A stretch of DNA of 41,214 nucleotides from Yoonia sp. (GTDB taxonomy: Bacteria; Pseudomonadota; Alphaproteobacteria; Rhodobacterales; Rhodobacteraceae), in contig NZ_JANQTS010000085.1 of assembly GCF_030731595.1 (NCBI RefSeq), forward strand, positions 1 to 41,214, written 5' to 3'. Position numbers and translations under genes: made by a program. Below are positions 16,094 through 23,722 of this stretch, in pieces. The notes under the pieces were generated by a model. That model was not told the origin of the DNA, searched no databases, and saw only the letters and a list, made by a program, of their open reading frames with translations. Position 1 is the stretch's first letter; each line of letters begins with the position of its first letter.

Positions 16094-17512
16094 TTATGGC
16101 AGCCACCGCTGAACAAAGCCTACAACCTTCTTTACAGTAGGGTTTTCAAATAGTCTTGGGCTGAAATAGGCACCCGCAGCCCGTTTGTTAACCTCACTGA
16201 CCGTCGGATAGGGCAACACGGTGTTCGCGATGGCGGACATCTTCATCTTGTTGGCCAGCGCCATCGCCCACATGCCGATCAACTCTCCTGCCATAGGCCC
16301 CGCAATAGAGGCTCCGACAGGCCGGCCCTTGACGACCATGACCTTGATCAGCCCTTTGGCTTTGCCTTCCGCGATCAGCCGGTCGTTGTGATGGAAATCA
16401 AACCGCACCACTTCCAAGCTGGGTCCGAATTTCTTTTTCGCTTGTGCTTCGGTCAGGCCGACCTGCGCCAGCTCCGGATCGGTATAGGTGGCCCAGGGGA
16501 TGTGATCGGTGCGCTGCTTGGAGGGCAGCCCGAACAGCATCGACCGGATCAGCACACCCGCATGATAACCCGCCACATGGGTAAATTGCAGCCCGCCCGC
16601 CACGTCGCCCGCTGCATAGACTTTTTTGTTGGTCACCGACCGCAGGTCTGGACCAACCTTCAGCCCCGCACGGTCATAGGCGATACCACCAGCCTCCAGA
16701 TCAAGTTTGTCGGTATTCACCTTGCGGCCGACCGCCATCAGCAAATGCGAGCCGGTGAAATCGCCTTTGGGCGTGTGAACGGTGACCTTTTCGCCATCGC
16801 TGCTGATCTTTTCGGCTTGGGCCTCTTCCACGATGTTGACGCCTTCGGCGCGCAGGTTCTCCAAAACGATCTCGGCCATTTCGGGATCATCTTTGCCGAA
16901 CGCCTTTGCGCCTTCGATCACGGTCACATTGCAGCCAAGGCGGCGGTGCGCCTGCGCCATTTCCATGCCGATGGGCCCGCCACCAATGATGATCAGGTGT
17001 TTAGGCTTTTCGCGCAGATCAAAGATATTCTCGTTGGTGTAATATGTGACAGTCTCAATGCCCGGAATTGGCGGAACAAAGGGGCCAGAGCCAGTTGCAA
17101 CCACGAACCGCCGCGCCTCAATGATCGTATCCCCTGCCTGCACTTCGGTTTTGGAGATAAACCGCCCGAATTCCTGAATGACATGGACACCAAGCCCCTC
17201 GAAGCGTTCAACGCTATCTACGGGCGCGATTGTCGCGATCACGTCAGCCACATGGTCTTTGGCTGCGGCATAATCGACCTGTGGCTCCACGTCGGCCACA
17301 CCATATTTTGCGCCATGGGACATGGCATGGGCCTGCTTGGCCGATGCGATAAGCGCTTTGGACGGCACACAGCCATAGTTCAAGCAATCACCGCCCATCT
17401 TGTGGCCTTCGATCAGAACCACCTTGGCCCCCATCTGCACGGCACCCGCGGCAATTGACAAACCGCCAGAACCGCCACCAATGATGCAGATGTCTGTCTT
17501 GATCCTGTTCAT
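16094..17512 (-). CDS. Pyridine nucleotide-disulfide oxidoreductase, MerA/lipoamide-dehydrogenase-like
   Basis: 472 residues. FAD motif IGGGSGGLSIAAGA, redox-active cysteines C43 and C48 in GGDCLNYGCVPSK, NAD(P)H motif IIGGGPIGMEMAQAHRRLG, the FAD ribityl motif VYAAGDVAGG and a C-terminal dimer domain. At the position of the catalytic His-x-x-x-x-Glu of lipoamide dehydrogenase it reads LPYPTVSEV: the Glu is kept but Tyr replaces His, as in mercuric reductase. The MerA C-terminal Cys-Cys pair and N-terminal metal-binding domain are absent. So it is neither a standard lipoamide dehydrogenase nor a proven mercuric reductase; the substrate is unknown. It lies 3 bases after the TVP38 gene. Confidence 0.88.
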   Translation of the reverse strand: MNRIKTDICIIGGGSGGLSIAAGAVQMGAKVVLIEGHKMGGDCLNYGCVPSKALIASAKQAHAMSHGAKYGVADVEPQVDYAAAKDHVADVIATIAPVDSVERFEGLGVHVIQEFGRFISKTEVQAGDTIIEARRFVVATGSGPFVPPIPGIETVTYYTNENIFDLREKPKHLIIIGGGPIGMEMAQAHRRLGCNVTVIEGAKAFGKDDPEMAEIVLENLRAEGVNIVEEAQAEKISSDGEKVTVHTPKGDFTGSHLLMAVGRKVNTDKLDLEAGGIAYDRAGLKVGPDLRSVTNKKVYAAGDVAGGLQFTHVAGYHAGVLIRSMLFGLPSKQRTDHIPWATYTDPELAQVGLTEAQAKKKFGPSLEVVRFDFHHNDRLIAEGKAKGLIKVMVVKGRPVGASIAGPMAGELIGMWAMALANKMKMSAIANTVLPYPTVSEVNKRAAGAYFSPRLFENPTVKKVVGFVQRWLP

Positions 17513-17515
17513 GGG

Positions 17516-18247
17516 TTATAGACCTTTCCTGCCGCGAATGGCGTTGATGGCGATGGGTAGCGCGGCCAGCACACAAAGGCCGATGATAGGAAGTATGATC
17601 TGCGGTTCAAAAATGATGCCAAGATTCGGTGTTTCTCCGCGTGCAAAGACCTCGCCCAGACCGGCGCCGACGGATGTATAGACAAGACCACCGGGAATGA
17701 TTCCGATGAAAGTCGAAATCACGAAGCGATGCAGCGGGACAGCAAGGAAAGAGGGAATCAGGTTGGCCAGAAAAAACGGCACCGCAGGCACCAGACGGAT
17801 CAGAAACAGCATGGACCACTGGTTTTCATCAATACCCGTCTTGATCTTTTTCACCATCCCGTCCGCGCCTTCCAGCTTTTTGCCCAGGCTTTCGCCAAAT
17901 CCCCAACGGGCAGCCAGAAAGATCGCTGTCGCGCCAATGGTCGCCCCTGTGACGTTGAACAAAACGCCTGGGAAGGTGGCAAAAAGGAAGCCGCCGGTGA
18001 GCGTTGCGATTGTCGCGCCGGGCAGCGAGAAGGCGACGATGATCACGTAGGCCAAGATAAACATCACAACCGTCAAGACATAGTTGCTGTCCCGAAAGGC
18101 GATCAGCGCTTCCCGGTTCTCGGCCAAGGCCTCGAAGGTCAGGTAGTCGCGCAGAAAATATGCGCCCAGAATAGCCACCAAGACGATCACGATCATCGGG
18201 AGCTTTTTCAGTAGCGGGTTGGGCGTTGCATGAGTCACTTCGGTCAT
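17516..18247 (-). CDS. TVP38/TMEM64 (DedA-like, SNARE-associated) membrane protein
   Basis: 243 residues, multi-spanning inner-membrane protein. Helices near 17-33 and 55-80, then the family core FSLPGATIATLTGGFLFA and RLVPAVPFFLANLIPSF with the conserved G-x-x-P and R-x-x-P patterns, and IPGGLVYTSVGAGLG. ATG 18247 (MTEVTHATPNP) was chosen because the longer frame to 18349 adds a non-hydrophobic Cys- and His-rich leader with no family match. DedA/TVP38 proteins are linked to lipid scrambling and membrane homeostasis. Next to a disulfide oxidoreductase of the MerA-like type, a pairing I recall from other bacteria. Confidence 0.88.
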   Translation of the reverse strand: MTEVTHATPNPLLKKLPMIVIVLVAILGAYFLRDYLTFEALAENREALIAFRDSNYVLTVVMFILAYVIIVAFSLPGATIATLTGGFLFATFPGVLFNVTGATIGATAIFLAARWGFGESLGKKLEGADGMVKKIKTGIDENQWSMLFLIRLVPAVPFFLANLIPSFLAVPLHRFVISTFIGIIPGGLVYTSVGAGLGEVFARGETPNLGIIFEPQIILPIIGLCVLAALPIAINAIRGRKGL

Positions 18248-18440
18248 CTTTCCGGTCCTGTGGGTGGCGCTTCGGTTGCCTGTTACATGGACAAAAGCGG
18301 GGCAAAGGAATACCCACATCACAGCCCATTGATGCAAACAGGCCATCATGTTTCAGTTTTGCGTGGTTTATTCGTGATGATTGAAACATTTGCAGGGAGG
18401 GAAATCTGTCAATTGTTGCAGTTTCACCCCGCACCTTGCG

Positions 18441-18469
18441 TTGACATGGTGCTTGCCCCCCTCTAAAGG
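18441..18469 (+). promoter_or_regulatory. sigma-70-type promoter of rpmH-rnpA-yidD
   Basis: A consensus -35 TTGACA (18441-18446), a 17-base spacer and TAAAGG (18464-18469) as -10, about 68 bases before the rpmH ATG. It is the best promoter match in the window and fits a strongly expressed ribosomal-protein operon. The 290-bp region from 18248 to here holds no gene I can support. Confidence 0.65.
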
Positions 18470-18537
18470 ACGGGTCTGAATTGTAGTTCGGCTTCGAATC
18501 CGTCATGCGGATTTGGCCATCAACCGGAGGACACGCG

Positions 18538-18672
18538 ATGAAGCGTACGTTCCAACCATCTAACCGGGTTCGCAAGAACCGCCACGGATTTCGCGCACGT
18601 ATGGCCACAAAGGCCGGTCGCAAGATCCTGAACAATCGCCGCGCCAAAGGCCGTGCGAAGCTGAGCGCGTAA
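18538..18672 (+). CDS. rpmH: 50S ribosomal protein L34
   Basis: 44 residues, the usual length. It begins [20 protein letters not shown] and ends GRAKLSA, and is highly basic as in all L34 proteins. GGAGG lies about 7 bases before the ATG. First gene of rpmH-rnpA-yidD, 14 bases before rnpA. Confidence 0.98.
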   Translation: MKRTFQPSNRVRKNRHGFRARMATKAGRKILNNRRAKGRAKLSA

Positions 18673-18686
18673 GCGCAAACGCCGCT

Positions 18687-19073
18687 TTGACCGATTTGAA
18701 ACCGCCGGTTGGGCCAGATGATGGCACTCCGGCGGTTTCCGTTTGCGTACTGACAAAACGCGCCGACTTTGTGCGTGCGTCCAATGCCCGCCGCCAAGGG
18801 ACCCCCGGTATCCACCTGCAAGGCCGCAAACGCGCTGAAGGCGAAGCCTTGGGCATCAGGGTCGGATTCACCTGTTCCAAGAAAGTTGGCAATGCTGTCG
18901 CGCGCAATCGGGCCAAACGGCGGCTGCGCGAAGTGGCGCGGATCGTCCTGCCCGAATTGGGCCGCGATGGGTGGGACTATGTGCTTGTGGGTCGCAAAGA
19001 CCTGACCGCGACCCTATCTTTTGATACGCTGGTCGCTGATCTGCGACGCGCCATCAAAAAGGTACACGGATGA
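18687..19073 (+). CDS. rnpA: Ribonuclease P protein component
   Basis: 128 residues; basic protein that with RNase P RNA processes tRNA 5' ends. The RNase P protein signature is present: [20 protein letters not shown] (RNR motif), preceded by [10 protein letters not shown] and followed by GWDYVLVGR. No in-frame ATG exists upstream of the conserved core, so the start must be TTG at 18687 or TTG at 18696; a weak ribosome binding site suggests coupling to rpmH. Its stop overlaps yidD as ATGA. Confidence 0.95.
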   Translation: MTDLKPPVGPDDGTPAVSVCVLTKRADFVRASNARRQGTPGIHLQGRKRAEGEALGIRVGFTCSKKVGNAVARNRAKRRLREVARIVLPELGRDGWDYVLVGRKDLTATLSFDTLVADLRRAIKKVHG

Positions 19074-19291
19074 ACCCCTTTGCCTATGTTATCTCGCTGC
19101 CTGTCCGCGCTTACCGGCTCGTGCTGTCGCCTTGGGTCGGGATGAGTTGCCGGTATCACCCGACCTGTTCGGCCTATGCGCTTGAGGCGCTCGAAAAGCA
19201 TGGGGCGATCAAGGGCAGCTATCTGACCGTGCGCCGTATCCTGCGGTGTCACCCATGGGGCGGGTCAGGGATCGACAATGTCCCCGACTAA
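19070..19291 (+). CDS. yidD: Membrane protein insertion efficiency factor YidD
   Basis: 73 residues. An amphipathic N-terminus ([20 protein letters not shown]), then the conserved [16 protein letters not shown] and [13 protein letters not shown] with the three family cysteines. It helps YidC-dependent insertion at the membrane. It overlaps rnpA by 4 bases. In many bacteria yidC follows directly; here the next gene is a convergent lipoprotein. Confidence 0.96.
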   Translation: MNPFAYVISLPVRAYRLVLSPWVGMSCRYHPTCSAYALEALEKHGAIKGSYLTVRRILRCHPWGGSGIDNVPD

Positions 19292-19312
19292 GATTTTTCG
19301 GCGAAAAATCTT
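19290..19312. repeat. Palindrome 1 of a tandem pair
   Basis: A perfect 10-bp inverted repeat, AAGATTTTTC (19290-19299) and GAAAAATCTT (19303-19312), with loop GGC. It overlaps the yidD stop codon. With the next palindrome it lies between two convergent genes, so it may terminate either strand, though the T-runs are inside the stem and not after it. Confidence 0.85.
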
Positions 19313-19320
19313 GGCGGGCC

Positions 19321-19343
19321 AAGAAATTTCGACGAAATTTCTT
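19321..19343. repeat. Palindrome 2 of a tandem pair
   Basis: A perfect 10-bp inverted repeat, AAGAAATTTC (19321-19330) and GAAATTTCTT (19334-19343), with loop GAC. It starts 8 bases after palindrome 1, has the same length and loop size and differs from it mainly in the A/T core. Its right arm overlaps the stop codon of the lipoprotein gene on the minus strand. Confidence 0.85.
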
Positions 19344-19881
19344 ATTTCTCTTTCTCGAATGAAATCGTGACGGTGCCGATATCGAGCCCGAACCTTTTGA
19401 CATAAGCGAGGTTCAACAGCCGATCATCGGCCAGCAACCACATCCAGTCATCAAAAGTCACTCGCAGCGTTTCGGTTTCGCCCGTTGCGGATGGCACCGG
19501 CAGGTCAATCTCGTATTTCCAGTTGAAGCGATCACCCTGTTCTTGGCCGACTGCCGCACCGATCACACCCGGTGCAGTTCCGGTCCAGCTATCGGGTCCC
19601 GTCTTGGTCAGCGTCCAGACCCGTTGTTCGGTCGATCCGTCTTCGTAGATGAAATCCTCGGTCAACAGCAGGCGCTCGCCGTCCCAGTCGCCATCAATCG
19701 TCACAACAAAACTGCGACGGACGGTGCCGAGGACATCCTGAAACTGGCCATAGGCGGTCAATTCCCCGTCAAAGAACTCTTCCAGGTTCAGCTTGCGATC
19801 GCTCAGCGAGGGATCATCAAATGATGGTTTGCCTGTACAGGCGGCAAGCAGGGCGAAGGCAGTAATAAGGATGAGGCGCAT
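19342..19881 (-). CDS. DUF3833-family lipoprotein
   Basis: 179 residues. A signal peptide ending in lipobox LLAAC places the lipidated Cys at residue 15 (MRLILITAFALLAACTG). The mature part, with LNLEEFFDGELTAYGQFQDVLG, an acidic FVVTIDGDWDG strand and FDDWMWLLADDRLLNLAYVKRFG, fits the DUF3833 pattern as I recall it. These are lipocalin-like envelope proteins without a known biochemical role. Divergent from ttcA (45 bases) and convergent with yidD. Confidence 0.8.
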   Translation of the reverse strand: MRLILITAFALLAACTGKPSFDDPSLSDRKLNLEEFFDGELTAYGQFQDVLGTVRRSFVVTIDGDWDGERLLLTEDFIYEDGSTEQRVWTLTKTGPDSWTGTAPGVIGAAVGQEQGDRFNWKYEIDLPVPSATGETETLRVTFDDWMWLLADDRLLNLAYVKRFGLDIGTVTISFEKEK

Positions 19882-19926
19882 TTTGATCTCCAGTCTTGGA
19901 GTACTACGTAGCGCGATCCCCTTCGG

Positions 19927-20844
19927 ATGCCACTAGGCAGCAGCGCAGCGATCTGGCATATCGCTGACATGCTTGATGAAACCGAAATTCACCCTCTGTT
20001 TTATGGCGCGCCGTCTACGACGGAGTTCAAGAAACTCCGCAAACGGATCGTACGCTATACCCGCGAAGCGATCGAGCAATACGGCATGATCGAACGTGAT
20101 GCCAAATGGCTTGTGTGTTTGTCGGGGGGCAAGGACAGCTACACCCTGCTTGCCGTGCTTCATGAGTTGAAGTGGCGCGGCTTGCTGCCGGTAGAGCTGA
20201 TTGCCTGCAATCTGGATCAGGGACAGCCGGGGTTTCCGGCCACGGTCCTGCCGGAGTTTCTGGAAAAGATGGGTGTGCCGCACCGGATCGAATATCAGGA
20301 TACCTATTCCATCGTGATGGACAAGGTGCCGGCGGGTCGGACCTTCTGTGCGCTGTGTTCGCGGTTGCGGCGGGGTAACCTCTACCGTATCGCCCGCGAG
20401 GAAGGCTGCTCTGCGGTTGTTTTGGGCCATCACCGTGACGACATCCTCGAAACGTTCTTCATGAACCTGTTCCACGGCGGGCGGCTGGCGACGATGCCGC
20501 CGAAGCTGGTGAATGAAGAGGGTGATCTGTTTCTTTATCGCCCGCTCGCCCATGTCGCCGAAGCGGATTGCGAGAAGTTCGCGCAGTCGATGAACTACCC
20601 GATCATTCCTTGCGATCTGTGCGGGTCGCAGGACGGGTTGCAGCGCCAGCAGGTCAAGCAAATTCTGGATGGTTGGGAAAAGAACAGCCCCGGACGGCGG
20701 CAGGTCATGTTTCGGGCTTTAATGAATGCAAGACCGTCACATCTTCTCGACCCCAAGCTTTTCGATTTCCATGGTTTGGAACGAAATGGCTTGAAAGACG
20801 AGGGGACCCAATCTGTTGCCGAGGGTGGGCCAACAAACCCGTGA
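19927..20844 (+). CDS. ttcA: tRNA 2-thiocytidine(32) synthetase TtcA
   Basis: ATP- and Fe-S-dependent thiolation of cytidine 32 in tRNA. PP-loop [12 protein letters not shown] at residues 64-75 counted from ATG 19927. The [4Fe-4S] ligands are C141 and C144 (CALC) plus a C-terminal Cys (C229 or C232 in CDLCGSQ). [11 protein letters not shown] and the end region are family-typical. ATG 19969 ([13 protein letters not shown]) gives a more usual N-terminus, but neither start has a clear ribosome binding site. It targets tRNA-Arg(ICG) among others in known bacteria, and that tRNA gene lies 5 kb away. Confidence 0.95.
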   Translation: MPLGSSAAIWHIADMLDETEIHPLFYGAPSTTEFKKLRKRIVRYTREAIEQYGMIERDAKWLVCLSGGKDSYTLLAVLHELKWRGLLPVELIACNLDQGQPGFPATVLPEFLEKMGVPHRIEYQDTYSIVMDKVPAGRTFCALCSRLRRGNLYRIAREEGCSAVVLGHHRDDILETFFMNLFHGGRLATMPPKLVNEEGDLFLYRPLAHVAEADCEKFAQSMNYPIIPCDLCGSQDGLQRQQVKQILDGWEKNSPGRRQVMFRALMNARPSHLLDPKLFDFHGLERNGLKDEGTQSVAEGGPTNP

Positions 20845-21118
20845 CATCATGGATTCTCTTGGCGCGTTGTGAAAAATCGGCTGCCCGGTGTATTCTTGGC
20901 GGTGCGATTTGCGATTGTGGCAATTTTAAGGGGCCGTTTCCGCCGTATCGCTAGATGATAGGCCAAACCCCAAGAAATAAAGACCGAGAGATTGTTGCGC
21001 AGTGTCGCACAATTTGTCACCAAATGCGCCGATCATCCAATTTTTGCCAGCTTTTGATGTTCTAAAATTGCGTTAAGCAAGAAAAATTGCGGCGATCGAC
21101 TGTTGGAGCTTTGAAAAG
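20845..21118. other. Intergenic region before the PstS/OmpA hybrid, 274 bp
   Basis: No gene seen. It becomes A+T-rich toward the 3' end, fitting a promoter, but no clear -35/-10 pair is visible. An inverted repeat TTGTTGCG (20992-20999) / CGCACAA (21006-21012) has seven pairs with one bulged T and a 6-base loop; it could be an operator or a weak hairpin. A GGAG about 10 bases before the ATG at 21119 is the ribosome binding site. Confidence 0.45.
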
Positions 21119-22717
21119 ATGAACTCTCGTATAGCGATGTTTTTGTTTTGTGTGTTGGCACCTGCCCCGGTTTTGGCGCAGACGGTTGAACTGCGATCCA
21201 CGGATGATTTCATCAGCGTGGAGGGACAGATTGTTGGCTTCAACGGTTCCCTGTTGCGCGTGCGTACCTCGGTTGGCGTGATCAGCGTTCCGGCCTCCGA
21301 GGTGGTATGCTACGGCGTGGAATGTAACAAACTCGTCTCTTCAAACACATTCGGACTGACGGAATCTGCGTTTCAAGGGATAGTTTCAGAGCCTCTTCCT
21401 GCTGCGGCACCACTACCGATCGCAGGCACTGATGCGCTTCAGATTGGATTTGATTCACCAATTCTAGGCACGCTATACCGCACGCTTGCCGGTGCCTATG
21501 CTGTTGCCAGTCAGACATCTAACGCGGTCGAATATACGCCTTCGGGTGAAATATCGATCCAGAATAGCCAGACGGATCAATCCGCCATCTTGCTACTTGC
21601 CGGATCGATGGAATCAGCCGGCGTTACAGTTCAGGCAGTGTCTTTGAACGGCGCGGCTCCTGGTGAATACAGCATGCCGTCCGACTGGGCCACAGGAGCC
21701 CAATTGACCCATCAGATGCTTGGTCTGAAGGCCTTTTCTGTCATCGTGGCACCGAACGCTGGAATTTCTGAGATTACACTCAACGACCTTGCCGGGATTT
21801 ACGCGGGGGAAATCACGAATTGGTCTCAGATCGGTGGCGCAGACGTGAATATCCTGCCCCTGCAAATGCCGAACGATTCTGCCGTCAACAAAGAGGTGGT
21901 ACGTCTTGTGATGGAGCCTTCTGGCAAGCAGATCGCAGGCAATATTCTCACAATGGCGGATGAGGCTGGTATCTCGGCGGCAATCTCTCAGTTTCCGGGC
22001 AGTGTCAGCATCGTTGGCACTGCGAACGCAGATGACGCATTTGTTGTGGATGTGGCTGGACCCTGCGGTATCGCAGTCGCGCCGACGCCGTTTAATATCG
22101 TCGCGGGCGATTATCCTTTGGTACGTCCGATCATGGCGCGTTATGCGGCCAGACCGAAAACCGGTTTGCTGACCGATTTGTTTGATTTCGCCTCTGAAGA
22201 TGTAGCGCAGCGCTTGTTCGTGAGCGAGGGTTTCATCGACTTCAACGCGGTGCAGCAGGACCCTGCCGAAAAGAATGCGCGACTGAGCGGACTACTCGCA
22301 GCGTCGCTAGACGACGCGCAAAGAGAGGCTGCCGCAGAGATGTTCCAGGTTCTGTTTTCCGCCAACCGTCTGTCGACAACTTTCACCGGTGGTGTGGCAA
22401 GTGGCCCTGAAGGTGGCTGGAATCGCGCTGTCTTGATCGACCTTCTGGATACGTTAGCCGCGCCGTCCAACGCCGGACGCGAGATCATCTTTGTCGGGTT
22501 TGGCGAAAGCACGGCAGGCAGTGCTGCGGCGATAGCCGCCTCAGCTGCGGCGGCGGCCGCGTTGCGGGCTACATTCCAAGAAGTGGCAGCAGATGTCATT
22601 GCGTCTGGCGGCAATACGGTTTCGTCCTATGGTTTTGGCAATGTCGCCCCATCAACATGCATTGATGGGCAGGTCGCGGGGTCAGAATACACCCGTGTCG
22701 AGGTGTGGATCCGCTAG
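21119..22717 (+). CDS. Secreted hybrid: N-terminal beta module, PstS-like binding domain, degenerate OmpA-like domain
   Basis: 532 residues. Signal peptide of about 20 residues (to VLA). Residues about 22-75 form a small beta-rich module (VELRSTDDFISVEGQIVGF ... VVCYGVEC, with a Cys pair). Residues about 105-385 resemble the PBP-like_2/PstS fold: LTHQMLGLKAFSVIVAPNAG, LNDLAGIYAGEITNWSQIGG, and SVSIVGTANADD. Residues about 415-532 resemble OmpA/MotB C-terminal domains (RLSTTF, EIIFVGFGES, and a final TRVEVWIR), but the central helix is replaced by an Ala-rich run (about 460-485). No pst genes are near. Function unknown; a periplasmic sensor or scavenger tethered to peptidoglycan is one reading. 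Confidence 0.78.
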   Translation: MNSRIAMFLFCVLAPAPVLAQTVELRSTDDFISVEGQIVGFNGSLLRVRTSVGVISVPASEVVCYGVECNKLVSSNTFGLTESAFQGIVSEPLPAAAPLPIAGTDALQIGFDSPILGTLYRTLAGAYAVASQTSNAVEYTPSGEISIQNSQTDQSAILLLAGSMESAGVTVQAVSLNGAAPGEYSMPSDWATGAQLTHQMLGLKAFSVIVAPNAGISEITLNDLAGIYAGEITNWSQIGGADVNILPLQMPNDSAVNKEVVRLVMEPSGKQIAGNILTMADEAGISAAISQFPGSVSIVGTANADDAFVVDVAGPCGIAVAPTPFNIVAGDYPLVRPIMARYAARPKTGLLTDLFDFASEDVAQRLFVSEGFIDFNAVQQDPAEKNARLSGLLAASLDDAQREAAAEMFQVLFSANRLSTTFTGGVASGPEGGWNRAVLIDLLDTLAAPSNAGREIIFVGFGESTAGSAAAIAASAAAAAALRATFQEVAADVIASGGNTVSSYGFGNVAPSTCIDGQVAGSEYTRVEVWIR

Positions 22718-22807
22718 AACCGAGAGTTCGCTGCTCCAACTCCTTGAAGCCTTAGCCGCTTTGCGGCAACACTGCGGGCCATGAACATCTGGCTGAAGGG
22801 TCGTGAT

Positions 22808-23722
22808 ATGATCGCGGTGGGTATCGACCTTGGCGGAACAAAGATCGAAGCGCAGGTGTTTGATGCCGATTGGGCACCACTTGACGCGCGACGGGTGCCG
22901 ACGCCTTTGACCTATGACGCCCTGATTGATGACATCACTGCTTTAGTGGACTGGGCGCAGAGTTTTGCCGATCATCAAGTTTCTGTTGGGATCGGGAGTG
23001 CCGGATTGGTGAACACCAAGACGGGCACTGTGACCGCAGCGAACCTGCCCAGCCATGGCAAACCATTTGCCGCTGACGTCGCAAATGCGCTGGGCAGATC
23101 CGTGACATTTCTCAATGACAGCCAAGCGATGGCGCTGTCCGAAGCTGTTTTCGGCGCAGGCCGTGGCTATGACACGATGCTCGCACTGGTTTTGGGAACG
23201 GGCGTCAGTGGTGCGCTGGTTGCCAATGGTCTTCTGCAACATGGCTGCACACAGACGCTGGGCGAGTTTGGCCATATCGCGGCCCCGGCCCATCTGGTGC
23301 AAGCACATGGGCTGCCGCTCGTGGCTTGTGGTTGCGGGCAAATCGGGTGCGTCGAGACTTTGCTAAGCGGCGCGGGGCTCATGCGGATTGCGGCGGAGGT
23401 TATGGGCGAACAGATGTCCCCCGAAGCCCTGATCGAAAAGCGCGCCAACGACCAACGCGCGCGCAAGGTCTGGGATATCTGGTGCGCTTTGGCCGCTGAC
23501 CTGATCCGCACCCTGACCCGCACAACCGATCCGCACTGCATTGTTCTGGGCGGCGGGTTGTCGCAAATCCATGGCATTGCAGAGGATCTGACACGGGCTG
23601 CACAGGCGGTGCAATTTGCAGGATTTGACATGCCCCCTATTCTGCTTGCGCAAGGCGGAGACACAAGCGGTGCGCGTGGTGCGGCCTATCATGCGGTCAT
23701 GTGCGAGGCGCGGAATGTCTGA
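22808..23722 (+). CDS. nagK: ROK-family sugar kinase, probably N-acetylglucosamine kinase
   Basis: 304 residues. ATP-binding DLGGTKIEAQVF at the N-terminus, catalytic Asp in FLNDSQAMALSE, GTGVSGALV, then the ROK zinc signature GEFGHI followed by CGCGQIGCVETLLSG. Start 22808 (MIAVGIDLGGTK) is chosen because it puts the ATP motif where ROK kinases have it and has GAAGGG upstream; ATG 22781 would add nine residues. It overlaps nagA by 8 bases, which points to N-acetylglucosamine as substrate, although glucose kinases share the fold. Confidence 0.85.
   Translation: MIAVGIDLGGTKIEAQVFDADWAPLDARRVPTPLTYDALIDDITALVDWAQSFADHQVSVGIGSAGLVNTKTGTVTAANLPSHGKPFAADVANALGRSVTFLNDSQAMALSEAVFGAGRGYDTMLALVLGTGVSGALVANGLLQHGCTQTLGEFGHIAAPAHLVQAHGLPLVACGCGQIGCVETLLSGAGLMRIAAEVMGEQMSPEALIEKRANDQRARKVWDIWCALAADLIRTLTRTTDPHCIVLGGGLSQIHGIAEDLTRAAQAVQFAGFDMPPILLAQGGDTSGARGAAYHAVMCEARNV

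Noticed and set aside
16388-17458. Plus-strand open frame of 356 codons opposite the flavoprotein gene
   Set aside because: Shadow of a gene with complete FAD and NAD motifs on the minus strand.
18230-18466. Plus-strand frame of 78 codons before rpmH
   Set aside because: It begins inside the start of the TVP38 gene, ends in the rpmH promoter and has no family features.
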